DNA from: JAGQYH01 sp041393015
GTDB taxonomy: Bacteria > Bacteroidota > Bacteroidia > Chitinophagales > JADIYW01
Length of the DNA stretch: 64,000 bases
Reading direction: 5' to 3'
Assembly (NCBI GenBank): GCA_041393015.1
Contig: JAWKKV010000011.1
Coordinates: 1-64,000 of the forward strand
Program-made: the position numbers and the translations under genes
Shown: piece after piece, positions 28,548-37,292 of the stretch
Layout of the letters: each line of letters starts with the position of its first letter
Position numbering within the stretch: position 1 is the stretch's first letter
Notes under the pieces: generated by a model
What the model was told of the DNA's origin: nothing
Databases searched by the model: none
The model's input: only the letters and a program-made list of their open reading frames with translations

Positions 28548-29507
28548 TTACTTCACCACCGCCGGCCGTTCGCTGATCTCATGAAAACACAAAACATCTT
28601 TAGCAAAATAATGAAACACCATGCTTTTTCTGGTAGAATTTGGATCGTTAATGGGCGCACCGCCATGCAATAAATTAGCATGCCAAATGAAAACATCTCC
28701 GGCCTTAGCTTTTATCCTAGATTCTTCCAAACCTGATTGTTTCACTAACTCACTTACCTTACGTTCATACTTTTCATTGGCGTTCCCATCCAGCAAAAAA
28801 GCATTGCTGCTATTGCCATAATCAGCATTTAAAATATAAGGTAATTTATGGGAGCCAGAATAATAAGTTAGCGGACCATTATCATCTGTAATTTCCTCTA
28901 ACGCTACCCAAACACCAACTAAATTTCCAAGCGGAAAAGTCGTCATATGTATGGAATCAGAGTGTGCTGCTTGTTCGCTTCCTTTGTTAAAATTGATGGT
29001 TTGAAAATGAATCGGTTCGCCTTGAAAAAGATATTCCAAAATTTCTAAGAGTAAATTGTGTTTAGCTACCGCGCCAATTTCTGCAATTTTATGATGGGCA
29101 TTGAAGATCTTTCTACCGGTATAATTATAATGAAGCTCTCCAGTATTCAAACCTACTTCTATCGACTTGTTAATCTCTTTTACTTCACTTGAACTCAAAA
29201 ATCCGGGCAAAAATAAATAGCCTTTTTCATCCCAATCTTTTAATGCATTTTGTATTTCAGGAGAAAAATCAGACAACCGCCAAGACGCTCTTTTCTCTTT
29301 TTTATCTTTGGGTTGAAAGCTTCTAATATCGCCAACGTACTTTTCTAATGTTCTACTATCAATACTTCTTAGAACAGATCTATTGAAACCATATTTTTTA
29401 TAAATAGATTGGTTGTTCTTTAAGTATTTCCGATTAAAAACATTATTCATCCAATGCAGTAACCTGATTTGCCTTAATATTCCAGTATATTGGTTAATCC
29501 ATTTCAA
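28548..29507 (-). CDS. Phytanoyl-CoA dioxygenase (PhyH) family oxygenase
   Basis: A 319-residue Fe(II)/2-oxoglutarate-dependent oxygenase. The iron-binding facial triad can be placed as His and Asp in AAHSDSIHM and the distal His in WHANLLHGGAPI, followed by a basic RKSMVFHYF that would bind 2-oxoglutarate. The N-terminal ~80 residues are basic and helical. Family members hydroxylate fatty acyl chains, alkaloids or other small molecules; the substrate is not evident. It is convergent with mfd and divergent from a tiny ORF at 29570. Confidence 0.87.
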   Translation of the reverse strand: MKWINQYTGILRQIRLLHWMNNVFNRKYLKNNQSIYKKYGFNRSVLRSIDSRTLEKYVGDIRSFQPKDKKEKRASWRLSDFSPEIQNALKDWDEKGYLFLPGFLSSSEVKEINKSIEVGLNTGELHYNYTGRKIFNAHHKIAEIGAVAKHNLLLEILEYLFQGEPIHFQTINFNKGSEQAAHSDSIHMTTFPLGNLVGVWVALEEITDDNGPLTYYSGSHKLPYILNADYGNSSNAFLLDGNANEKYERKVSELVKQSGLEESRIKAKAGDVFIWHANLLHGGAPINDPNSTRKSMVFHYFAKDVLCFHEISERPAVVK

Positions 29508-29569
29508 AGTCTAAATTTGGGAACTAAATTAATGGCATTTATCTTAATTTAGATGAAATTAGAATTATC

Positions 29570-29746
29570 ATGCCGAAAGAAAAAAAGGAAATCAAGAAAG
29601 CAACTCCTAAATCAAAAGATTTAGAAGCTACATATGAGGCGCTCGACAATGAGACTGTTGTGCCTAATCTTCCAACTTCTTTGAATGAAGAACTCTCAGA
29701 AAAAATCAAAGGCAATCCCAATAAATTTATTGGCTGCGGCGGGTAG
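29570..29746 (+). CDS. Possible 58-residue protein ending in GCGG
   Basis: An ATG at 29570 opens a 58-codon frame ending TAG at 29746. The product is Lys/Glu-rich at the start (MPKEKKEIKKATPKSKDLEA) and ends NPNKFIGCGG, a Cys flanked by glycines at the very C-terminus. It lies divergent from the PhyH oxygenase (62 bases between the two starts), a region where a promoter would be shared. A CAAA-rich tract follows its stop, as seen after other genuine genes here. I do not recognise the family; the odd C-terminus makes chance less likely but does not prove it. Confidence 0.45.
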   Translation: MPKEKKEIKKATPKSKDLEATYEALDNETVVPNLPTSLNEELSEKIKGNPNKFIGCGG

Positions 29747-29786
29747 GAAAGTCTCAAGATGCAAACTCAAACACAAGGTTCAAATA
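29747..29786 (+). repeat. CAAA-rich tract after the 58-residue ORF
   Basis: Reads GAAAGTCTCAAGATGCAAAC followed by TCAAACACAAGGTTCAAATA directly after a stop codon in the coding direction. It shares the words AAAGTCTCAAG and TCAAACACAA with the tract after the gene ending at 35759. Confidence 0.65.
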
Positions 29787-29832
29787 AAATTTGCTACGCA
29801 AATTGAGAATTCAGTCTCAATATTTTTTTTGT

Positions 29833-29875
29833 GAACTTTGTGCAACAACCTTCGTGACCATTGTGGTTAAAAAAG
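29833..29875. repeat. CACAAAG-type intergenic repeat
   Basis: Contains AACTTTGTGCAACAACC, TTCGTGACC and ATTGTGGTTAA, degenerate members of the CACAAAG family seen at 16870, 17140 and 34040. Confidence 0.55.
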
Positions 29876-29996
29876 ACATCTAAATTCAATATTTCAATTA
29901 CTACATTAATTCTATCTAACCATTTATGGTGACTTTATATAATTATTTATAATTAGTTTTATCTTTAATCAATCTAAATAAGCAAAACTTATACAA

Positions 29997-31691
29997 ATGC
30001 AAAATTGGGATGAAACTTATGACTTTGTAATTGCTGGTTCCGGCGGTGGCGGAATGATGGCAGCTATTGCCGCCCATGATAAGGGATTAAAAACTTTAAT
30101 CGTTGAAAAAAACAAAACCTTTGGTGGTTCAACGTCATTATCTGGTGGTGCTTTATGGATCCCAAACAATTCTTTCATGAAGTCAGAAGGCATTTCTGAT
30201 TCCGAAGAAGAAGGCATTAAATACATGAATTCCGCCATTGGTGATAGAACCACAAAAGCTCGTCAAGAGACTTATGTTAAAGTTGGTCCGGAAATGATCG
30301 ACTATATTGAAAAACATACAGAAGTTGAATTTCAAAGAATTCCCGGATATTCCGATTATTATCCTGAATTGCCCGGTGGAAATGCCATTGGAAGAACATT
30401 AGAGCCGGTTCCTTTTAATAAAAAAAGATTAGGCGATTGGAGAGTAAAAATGAATCCTCCCATCTGGCCATTGATGGAAAAATTTCCGGTAACTGGAAAA
30501 GAATATCATAAAATGTCGATGATGCGCACCACAAGTGCCGGTAAAAAACAATTAGCCAAAACTTTAGGACGATTGATAAAAGCTAAGGTAAAAGGACAAA
30601 AAACTTGTTCTATGGGACAAGCTTTAATTGGCATGTTAGCATTGTCGGTTAAGAATAGAAATATTCCTTTATGGCTAAATTCTCCTATTAAAGATCTTGT
30701 AGTTGAGAATGGAAAAGTAGTGGGCGCAATGGTAGAAAAAGAAGGCAAAATTGTTCGTGTTAAAGCGAATAAAGGCGTTTTACTCGCGACAGGAGGCTTC
30801 CCTCATAATCAAGCTATGAGAGACAAATACATGCAACAGCCGGTTAAATCGGAATGGTCGTTAGCCAACAAAACAAATGAAGGCGACGGCATCAATATTG
30901 GTTTAAAATTAGATGCAGCTATCGATATTATGGAAGATGCTTGGTGGGGGCCTGCCAGTATTTTAACTGATGGAACGCCATTTTTTCACGTGTCAGAAAG
31001 AGCACAGCCAGGCTCTATTGTAGTGAATAAAAAAGGGAAAAGATTTACCAACGAAGCTAAACCGTATGCAGAGATGGTGCATATTCTTTATGAAAAGAAT
31101 AAGGAAGAAGAAGGATCAACGATACCATGCTACATCATCTTCGATTCTAAATTCAGAAAAAAATATTCGTTTGGAATTAAACCGGCAGGAATTGTTCCTA
31201 AAAAAGATTTGGAAAGCGGTTATTTTACTCGGGCTAACACCATTAAAGAGCTAGGAGAAAAACTAGGTTTGGATGCTGACAACCTTCATGAAACTGTTTT
31301 GAATTACAACAAAATGGCAGAAGTAGGGAAAGACACTGAATTTGGAAAAGGAGATAGCGCTTATGATAAATATTATGGAGATCCATCAGTAGAGCCTAAT
31401 CCATGCATGTTACCAATTTTAAAACCACCTTTTTATTGTGTGAAGTTATATCCTGGCGACCTTGGTACAAAAGGAGGATTGGTAACCAATGAAAAAGCAG
31501 AAGTTTTAAAAACAGATGGTAGTGTAATTGAAGGATTATATGCCACCGGAAATACAACTGCTTCAGTGATGGGAAATACCTATCCTGGCGCAGGAGCAAC
31601 TATTGGTGCCACTATGATTTTTGGTTATGTTGCTGCTCATGAAGTCGCTTCAAAAGTTAAAGATCAAGCGAAAGCTTCTGCAACGGCATAA
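29997..31691 (+). CDS. FAD-dependent 3-ketosteroid delta-1-dehydrogenase-like oxidoreductase
   Basis: A 564-residue flavoprotein. The FAD-binding GSGGGG lies at residues 14-19, followed by the KstD-type GGSTSLSGGALWIPNN. The C-terminal segment YPGDLGTKGGLVTNEKAEVL...GLYATGNTTASVMGNTYPGAGATIG closely matches ketosteroid dehydrogenases. Known relatives introduce a 1,2 double bond in 3-ketosteroids, but the wider family acts on other cyclic ketones and fumarate, so the substrate is open. It heads a rightward group with a membrane protein, a hydrolase and a 3beta-HSD-like reductase with spacings of 1-44 bases. Confidence 0.82.
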   Translation: MQNWDETYDFVIAGSGGGGMMAAIAAHDKGLKTLIVEKNKTFGGSTSLSGGALWIPNNSFMKSEGISDSEEEGIKYMNSAIGDRTTKARQETYVKVGPEMIDYIEKHTEVEFQRIPGYSDYYPELPGGNAIGRTLEPVPFNKKRLGDWRVKMNPPIWPLMEKFPVTGKEYHKMSMMRTTSAGKKQLAKTLGRLIKAKVKGQKTCSMGQALIGMLALSVKNRNIPLWLNSPIKDLVVENGKVVGAMVEKEGKIVRVKANKGVLLATGGFPHNQAMRDKYMQQPVKSEWSLANKTNEGDGINIGLKLDAAIDIMEDAWWGPASILTDGTPFFHVSERAQPGSIVVNKKGKRFTNEAKPYAEMVHILYEKNKEEEGSTIPCYIIFDSKFRKKYSFGIKPAGIVPKKDLESGYFTRANTIKELGEKLGLDADNLHETVLNYNKMAEVGKDTEFGKGDSAYDKYYGDPSVEPNPCMLPILKPPFYCVKLYPGDLGTKGGLVTNEKAEVLKTDGSVIEGLYATGNTTASVMGNTYPGAGATIGATMIFGYVAAHEVASKVKDQAKASATA

Positions 31692-31707
31692 CAAAATACT
31701 TTTAGAA

Positions 31708-31715
31708 TATATTTG
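31708..31715 (+). promoter_or_regulatory. Internal -7 promoter box (TATATTTG)
   Basis: An exact TAnnTTTG match 20 bases ahead of the membrane protein gene at 31736, within the 44-base gap after the KstD-like gene. It may give that gene its own promoter inside the operon. Confidence 0.4.
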
Positions 31716-31735
31716 CTTACTTCAATCTAACCACA

Positions 31736-32149
31736 ATGAAAACCACGAAATACATTCTATTCTTTTTTGCCCTAACCTTTATTGTAGGTGGCTTATGCCT
31801 TGGCTTTAACACCGATATGGTTTTATCGAGATGTTTTGCCGATGGAAGATTCTCTGAAACACACCGCTACTATGCTTCCCAATGGATGGGACCTTTTATC
31901 GGCTTAGGTGTTTTTAATTTTTTAGCGGCGAGAACCAATATTAGAAAAGTGTTTCGAATTGCCATCGCTTCCAACATAATTGCTTATCTTTTTATGGCCG
32001 GCAACTTTTGGAGAGGCTACCTAAACAAATGGATTCCTTATGAGCGCCAATGCTTAATGGAGGAAATAACCTTTCAAGTAATGTTTTTCAGCATATTTAT
32101 TTTTCTAATCCTTTGGGAATGGAATCACAGTAGAAAATCTAAAATTTAA
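31736..32149 (+). CDS. Small four-helix membrane protein, unknown function
   Basis: A 137-residue protein with four predicted membrane helices (about residues 5-25, 47-64, 74-93, 110-129). I recognise no named family. Short connecting loops carry conserved-looking charged residues (HRYYASQWMGPF, WIPYERQCLMEE). It sits between the KstD-like flavoprotein and an alpha/beta hydrolase, four bases ahead of the latter, so it is most likely part of the same metabolic unit. A similar-sized membrane protein occurs at 36930 near the second epimerase-type gene. Confidence 0.72.
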   Translation: MKTTKYILFFFALTFIVGGLCLGFNTDMVLSRCFADGRFSETHRYYASQWMGPFIGLGVFNFLAARTNIRKVFRIAIASNIIAYLFMAGNFWRGYLNKWIPYERQCLMEEITFQVMFFSIFIFLILWEWNHSRKSKI

Positions 32150-32153
32150 GATT

Positions 32154-33002
32154 ATGAGTACTCAAACAGTTCAATTATCGAATGGCAAAACTTCCTATAC
32201 GTTTTTAGGCAATAGAAATGCCAAGCATTTGATCTTGGTTTTTGGAGGTTATCATTTCCCAAGAAACTGCGATGCTTTCTTTAATGATTTAAGCGATGCT
32301 TTAGGCTACGACTACGGCATCATACTATACGACTATTTCGGCAGAGGTGAATCAGATGCTCCTGATGGCTTATACGACGAGAATTTTTATATGAAACAAG
32401 TAGAAGAGTTGATTGATAAGATCGATAAAAATCATAGATCTTATGATGTTATTGGCTATTCCTTTGGTGGATCCATAGCTACACATTTCTGCTACAGACA
32501 TCCTAAAAAAGTTGATAGATTAATTCTTTCAGGTGCTTGGGGAACTTGGGAGCCATTTCCTGCCGCTACTTATTACATGACTAAATTTGGCTTATCGAAT
32601 TTCCTATACAAAGCCTATTGGAATGCCATGCCGGGAGCACTTAAAAAAGGTTTCAATGAGCCCGATCAAGCCATCATTGATAATATGCTGAAGGTTGAAA
32701 AAGAGATTATGTCAAGATCAGAAGGCAATCTTAAAAAAGCAATTTTAGGAACTTTTAAAAACTTTACTCGAAAAACTAAAGACATCGTTAAATCTATTGC
32801 TACTCATCCACGTAAAGTTTTATTGGTTTGGGGTGATAATGATAAAATTGCACCTTTTAAATATGCCAAAGCAATGCATGCCATCATGCCTAACTCAAAA
32901 TTAGTAGGGCTAGACGGCAATCATAACGACCTTTGGTTAGTTCCTGAAAAGGTAGAAAAATTGAAAAACGAAATGGTGAAATTTTTAAAAGAAGCAAAAT
33001 AA
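32154..33002 (+). CDS. Alpha/beta-fold hydrolase
   Basis: A 282-residue hydrolase with nucleophile elbow GYSFGG (VIGYSFGGSIATHF, about residues 101-114), the acid in VWGDNDKIAPF and the His in LDGNHNDLWLV. It would cleave an ester, lactone or C-C bond in a small molecule. One base separates its stop from the next ATG. By position next to a KstD-like enzyme it could play a role like the meta-cleavage hydrolase in steroid breakdown, but no ring-cleaving dioxygenase is seen here, so that is only a guess. Confidence 0.85.
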   Translation: MSTQTVQLSNGKTSYTFLGNRNAKHLILVFGGYHFPRNCDAFFNDLSDALGYDYGIILYDYFGRGESDAPDGLYDENFYMKQVEELIDKIDKNHRSYDVIGYSFGGSIATHFCYRHPKKVDRLILSGAWGTWEPFPAATYYMTKFGLSNFLYKAYWNAMPGALKKGFNEPDQAIIDNMLKVEKEIMSRSEGNLKKAILGTFKNFTRKTKDIVKSIATHPRKVLLVWGDNDKIAPFKYAKAMHAIMPNSKLVGLDGNHNDLWLVPEKVEKLKNEMVKFLKEAK

Positions 33003-33003
33003 A

Positions 33004-34029
33004 ATGTCAGAAAGAAATATACATTTAGTGCTAGGAGCCGGTCTTTTGGGTAAGGCAATTGTAAAGGAACTATTGAAACAAGGAAAAAAAGTTCGTGTTT
33101 TTGATATCCGACCTTATGACCATCCCAATACAGATAATGTTCAAGGCGATTTAACAGTAGCTGCAGATTTAGATAAAGCTTTTCAAAATGTAGAAGTAGT
33201 TTATCATAATGCTTCGGTTATTGATTGGAATCCCAATGGCTCGCCTTTATTGGAAAAAGTAAATGTACAAGGTACACAAAATGTGATAGATGCTTGTGTA
33301 AGAAACGGAGTTCCAAAATTGGTATATACTAGCTCAATGGATGTAGTTTATGGTGGCAAGCCTATTAAAAACGGGGACGAATCTCTTCCCTATCCAGAGC
33401 ACCATTTAGATCCTTATTCCGAATCCAAAACCAAGGCTGAAAAATTAGTATTAAAAGCCAATGGTAGAAAAGATGGAGAAGTAGAATTAACTACTTGTTC
33501 GCTAAGAGTAACCGGAATATATGGCGAGCACGATACCGTGAAATATCCAATCATCATGCAAACTTACCGAGATGGTAAAATGCGAAGAATGGGAAGCGGT
33601 AAATCTTTGTTCAGTAATTTATATGCCGGCAATGCTGCTCATGCGCACATTTTAGCAGCAGAAAGTTTAACACCCAATTCTGTTGCTGCCGGAAATTCAT
33701 ACTTTCTGACCGATCATGAACCTCAAAACTTTTTTGATATTATAGAAGAAATGGGTGATCGTTTAGGTTATAAAATGCCAAAAGGGAAAGTGCCTTATTG
33801 GCTTATCATTACTATTGCCGTCATTGGGGAAACCATTGCTAAATGGACCAAAGCCAAAAAGCCGCCTTTGCTTACTATTTATGGTGCAAAAGCCACTTGT
33901 TTGGATCTTTATTTTAATCACGATAAGATTACCAAGGACTTGGGCTATCAGCCCATTTACACTTATGAGGAAGGTTTAAACAATACCATTAATTGGTTGC
34001 GTGAAGCCGGATGGGCGAATAAAAAATAG
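33004..34029 (+). CDS. NAD-dependent epimerase/3beta-hydroxysteroid dehydrogenase-type reductase
   Basis: A 341-residue extended SDR. The NAD-binding LVLGAGLLGKAIVKELL is at the N-terminus, the active-site pair is in DPYSESKTKAE (YxxxK), and TSSMDVVYGG supplies the Ser. Length and pattern fit the 3beta-HSD/isomerase branch. A hydrophobic segment near residues 258-277 (VPYWLIITIAVIGETIAKW) suggests membrane association. It ends the KstD-like group. A second enzyme of the same branch lies at 35759 on the other strand. Confidence 0.83.
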   Translation: MSERNIHLVLGAGLLGKAIVKELLKQGKKVRVFDIRPYDHPNTDNVQGDLTVAADLDKAFQNVEVVYHNASVIDWNPNGSPLLEKVNVQGTQNVIDACVRNGVPKLVYTSSMDVVYGGKPIKNGDESLPYPEHHLDPYSESKTKAEKLVLKANGRKDGEVELTTCSLRVTGIYGEHDTVKYPIIMQTYRDGKMRRMGSGKSLFSNLYAGNAAHAHILAAESLTPNSVAAGNSYFLTDHEPQNFFDIIEEMGDRLGYKMPKGKVPYWLIITIAVIGETIAKWTKAKKPPLLTIYGAKATCLDLYFNHDKITKDLGYQPIYTYEEGLNNTINWLREAGWANKK

Positions 34030-34039
34030 CCTATAATTT

Positions 34040-34142
34040 TAACCACTAAGTTCACTAAGGAAAAACCACAAAGATCACAATGGATTTCCGCATTCTAAAC
34101 TTTGTGTGCTTAGTGAAAGCCTTTGTGCCCTTTGTGGTTAAG
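34040..34142. repeat. CACAAAG-type inverted intergenic repeat
   Basis: The left half reads AACCACTAAGTTCACTAAGG and ACCACAAAGATCACAA; the right half reads TTTGTGTGCTTAGTG and CCTTTGTGCCCTTTGTGGTT. Together they form a long imperfect inverted repeat between the 3beta-HSD-like and helicase genes. Confidence 0.7.
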
Positions 34143-34198
34143 AGAAATGAGTTAAACCAAATTATATTCCGTTTCTTTGTGGTCTATATCCTATTCGT

Positions 34199-35545
34199 AT
34201 GACCTTTACCGATTTAAATCTCAATAAATTTCTTCATAGAGCACTAGATGATCTGGGCTTAGAATCGCCTACCGTTATTCAAGAAAAAGTCTGTGCACCA
34301 GTAATGGCTGGCAAAGACATCGTTGGTATTGCACAAACCGGAACCGGAAAAACATTTGCGTATTTACTGCCTTCTTTATCATTATGGAAATACAATAAAG
34401 CTGGTTTACCTCAAATTCTAGTCGTGGTGCCAACAAGAGAATTAGTAGCTCAAGTGGTGGAAGAGATTGAAAAACTAACCGTTTACATGAATGTTAGAGT
34501 TGTCGGTGTTTATGGTGGAACCAATATAAAAACGCAAAAAGCTAAAGTTCAAGAAGGTTTGGATGTGATTGTGGGAACGCCCGGCAGATTAATGGATTTA
34601 ATGTTAGATGGCGTTTTAAAAACTAAGTCTATCAATCGATTAATCATTGATGAAGTGGATGAAATGCTGAATTTGGGTTTTAGAACTCAAATAAAAAACA
34701 TCATCGATCTTTTGCCGGAAAAGAGACAAAATCTGATGTTCTCTGCCACCATGACGGATGAAGTAGAACAGGTTATTGACTTAGTGACTCAATATTATGA
34801 AAAAATTGAGGCAGCCCCATCCGGAGCGCCATTAGAAAATATTGAACAACAAGCCTACGAATTACCCAACTTCAACTCGAAAGCCAATTTATTACAACTG
34901 CTCTTAAATGAGCATTCCAAAATGAATAAAGTATTGGTATTTGTGAGTACCAAGAAGATGGCAGATGCCTTGTATGAAAGAATGTATCCTTACTTTCCAG
35001 ATGAATTTGGCGTCATACATTCTTCCAAATCACAGAACAATAGATTTGATGCGGTGAATGCCTTTCAAGATGAAAGTTATCGTTTTTTAATTGCTACAGA
35101 TATTATTGCTAGAGGTTTGGATATCGAATCTGTCAGTCATGTGATCAATTTTGATTTACCGGATATTGCAGAAAAATATATTCATAGAATTGGAAGAACA
35201 GGCAGAGCAGAAGAAAAAGGCGTAGCGATTGCTTTTGTTACAGAAGACGATTTGTTGTATAAATTGGCCATTGAAGAATTAATGGGAATGGAAATTCCTT
35301 TGATTCCATTGCCAGAAAATTTAGAATTAACCGATGAGTTAATCGACTTAGAAAAACCAACAGAGCATGTTCCTTTTGACAATCATAAAGTAAAAAAAGT
35401 AGAACCCTCCGGACCGGCTTTCCACGAGAAAAAAGCCAAAAATAAAAAGGTCAACAACAAAATTCGCCGCAAAGAACAGATGAAACTAAAATACAAAAAG
35501 CCCAAAACGCGCGGGCAAAAGAATTTTAGGAAAAAGGGGAAGTAG
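34199..35545 (+). CDS. DEAD-box-family RNA helicase (motif II is DEVD)
   Basis: A 448-residue RNA helicase. The Q-motif region (SPTVIQ) precedes motif I AQTGTGKT (residues 45-52); PTREL, the SATM motif III and HRIGRTGRA motif VI are all present. Motif II reads DEVD rather than DEAD, a known variant. The tail is strongly basic (KKAKNKKVNNKIRRKEQMKL onward), as in helicases acting on ribosomal or structured RNA. It stands between repeat tracts and is not in an operon with the flanking metabolic genes. Confidence 0.92.
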   Translation: MTFTDLNLNKFLHRALDDLGLESPTVIQEKVCAPVMAGKDIVGIAQTGTGKTFAYLLPSLSLWKYNKAGLPQILVVVPTRELVAQVVEEIEKLTVYMNVRVVGVYGGTNIKTQKAKVQEGLDVIVGTPGRLMDLMLDGVLKTKSINRLIIDEVDEMLNLGFRTQIKNIIDLLPEKRQNLMFSATMTDEVEQVIDLVTQYYEKIEAAPSGAPLENIEQQAYELPNFNSKANLLQLLLNEHSKMNKVLVFVSTKKMADALYERMYPYFPDEFGVIHSSKSQNNRFDAVNAFQDESYRFLIATDIIARGLDIESVSHVINFDLPDIAEKYIHRIGRTGRAEEKGVAIAFVTEDDLLYKLAIEELMGMEIPLIPLPENLELTDELIDLEKPTEHVPFDNHKVKKVEPSGPAFHEKKAKNKKVNNKIRRKEQMKLKYKKPKTRGQKNFRKKGK

Positions 35546-35549
35546 AGTT

Positions 35550-35580
35550 TAAGACACAAATTCAAGATTCAAGTCTCAAA
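35550..35580 (+). repeat. CAAA-rich tract after the helicase stop, left arm of an 18-nt inverted repeat
   Basis: Starts five bases after the helicase stop in the coding direction. CACAAATTCAAGATTCAA (35555-35572) is the exact reverse complement of 35699-35716. Transcription of either flanking gene would yield a CAA-rich, G-poor 3' region. Confidence 0.8.
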
Positions 35581-35689
35581 AAATTTGACAAAATCTCATC
35601 CTAAATCAATTTTGCGAGGAGAAAACGAAATGCAATATAGTTTTTGACGAAGCATACAATATAATTTTGCGCCAGCAAATTTTTACTTG

Positions 35690-35757
35690 CGTTTGAATTT
35701 GAATCTTGAATTTGTGTTTGAGTTTGAGTTTGCGCTTGAATTTGAACCTTGAGACTT
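35690..35757 (-). repeat. CAAA-rich tract after the second epimerase stop, right arm of the inverted repeat
   Basis: In the direction of the leftward gene ending at 35759 the tract begins AAAGTCTCAAGGTTCAAATT right after the stop and continues as CAAACTCAAACTCAAACAC. TTGAATCTTGAATTTGTG at 35699-35716 pairs with 35555-35572. It shares TTTGAATCTTGAAT with the tract at 7204. Confidence 0.8.
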
Positions 35758-35758
35758 T

Positions 35759-36769
35759 TCACAGCATCCCTTTCGCTTCAAACCATTTATAAGCATGTGT
35801 TAAAGTAGTTTTTATCGGTCTTGGTTGATAATCTAACTCCTTTTGAGCCTTCTCATGACTTATCTGTTCATTGATAAATAATGATTCTAATCGGGCCTTA
35901 GTATACAAAGGCGGTTTCCCTGAAACTTTACTTATAAAAGACAATAATGGCAAAATAGCTTTTATAAATCCAACTGAAATTTTAGATTTTACAACAGGCT
36001 TTCCAAGCACTTCTTCCATGATAGTGCAAAGTTCAATCATCGAATAAAATTTACCATTAAGAATATAAGTTTCGTTCTTTCCTCCTTTGTCAATAGAGTT
36101 AACTATTGCTTCTGCTACATCTCGTACATCTACCCAATCGTAACCTCCTTTATTTGGAACTGGCTTTTTTTCTCTGCTATAATCAATTATAAATTGTCCA
36201 CTTACAGTTGGTTTGAAATCGTTAGGACCTAACATACCTCCAATTATCATTATAATTGCATCTAATCCTCTTTCTCTAGCGGCAATTACAATCTTATCTC
36301 CATCTGCTTTACATCTATCATAGTCATAGCCTGATTTATCTACATAACTCCTATTTTCATTTAGCTTAACATCTTTAGGATGTTGTTGCAATGCTTGGAT
36401 GGTTGAACAATGTATTAATCTTTTCACTTTAAATTGAATACAACTATTTACTATGTTCGTCACACCGTCAATATTCGTTTTAGCTAAATCAGCGTAAGAT
36501 GTGTCTATCGCCATCTGACCGGGCTTCAAAACATCACTAACACAATTAATAACTATATCTGCATCTGTTATTAAACTTGATAAATCCTCAGGATTATTAA
36601 TATCACCCACTATTTGCTCCATCCCTAAACCCTCTAAAGCTTTAGGATCTGAAAACACTAACCCCTTTACCTTATAGCCACTTGCCAATAGTTTCCTACA
36701 TACATTATTTCCTAAAAATCCTTCTGAACCAATAACCGCTACGGTCAAGTTTTTATTTGGTGATATCAT
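35759..36769 (-). CDS. NAD-dependent epimerase/3beta-HSD-type reductase, second copy
   Basis: A 336-residue extended SDR with NAD-binding VAVIGSEGFLGNNVCRKLL at the N-terminus and the YxxxK pair within YDYDRCKADGDKI. The HCSTIQALQ segment supplies the Ser/Thr. A hydrophobic stretch VGFIKAILPLLSFISKV near residue 265 mirrors the one in the paralogue at 33004, although overall similarity looks modest. It is the only leftward gene between the helicase and the regulator. The substrate is unknown; it may be a sterol-like or terpenoid alcohol. Confidence 0.82.
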   Translation of the reverse strand: MISPNKNLTVAVIGSEGFLGNNVCRKLLASGYKVKGLVFSDPKALEGLGMEQIVGDINNPEDLSSLITDADIVINCVSDVLKPGQMAIDTSYADLAKTNIDGVTNIVNSCIQFKVKRLIHCSTIQALQQHPKDVKLNENRSYVDKSGYDYDRCKADGDKIVIAARERGLDAIIMIIGGMLGPNDFKPTVSGQFIIDYSREKKPVPNKGGYDWVDVRDVAEAIVNSIDKGGKNETYILNGKFYSMIELCTIMEEVLGKPVVKSKISVGFIKAILPLLSFISKVSGKPPLYTKARLESLFINEQISHEKAQKELDYQPRPIKTTLTHAYKWFEAKGML

Positions 36770-36929
36770 ATTTTTTGAAGTTGATCATTTTGGAAAGATA
36801 CCTTTTCAAATATAAATTTTCCTAGAACATAAAATTCTAATGCTGAAAAAAACATGAACGTACAAATTTCTTTTGAATTTTAAATAATAGTAATTTGCAA
36901 CTTTCAATCTACTTTAGATAAATACAAGA

Positions 36930-37292
36930 ATGAGTCGCTCAGCAAAAACTATCTTCTTTTTTGGCGTTTATGTGTTTTTAACTGGTATTGCAATTTTAAT
37001 AAGTCCCAATTTTATTTTTAAAACATTTGGTCTTCCATTAACTGATGAAGTATATCCATATTGCATGTCCATTTTGATGATAGTGGTTGGCTTTTACTAT
37101 ATGTTTACGGGAAAAACTGAATCCATCGGGTTTTTTAAAGCTTCTGTATTTGGAAGAACATTTGGATTTTTAGCATTAACGGCAGTGGTACTTGTAAAAC
37201 TCGGACCACCGATAATACTTCTTTTTGGATTACTTGATTTGTTAGGTGCTATTATTACTGGAATTGAATTGAAAAAAGAAAATAAATTTTAA
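36930..37292 (+). CDS. Small four-helix membrane protein, unknown function
   Basis: A 120-residue protein that is nearly all membrane: helices at about residues 8-26, 44-60, 75-90 and 92-110. No named family was recognised. It diverges from the epimerase-type gene at 35759 across 160 bases and is followed by a 320-base spacer. Its architecture resembles the protein at 31736, which also neighbours a 3beta-HSD-type gene, hinting at a recurring pair. Confidence 0.7.
   Translation: MSRSAKTIFFFGVYVFLTGIAILISPNFIFKTFGLPLTDEVYPYCMSILMIVVGFYYMFTGKTESIGFFKASVFGRTFGFLALTAVVLVKLGPPIILLFGLLDLLGAIITGIELKKENKF

Noticed and set aside
29997..34029. Group considered as a full steroid degradation operon
   Set aside because: Ring-cleaving dioxygenase, acyl-CoA ligase and side-chain genes are missing; only KstD-like, hydrolase and 3beta-HSD-like enzymes are present.
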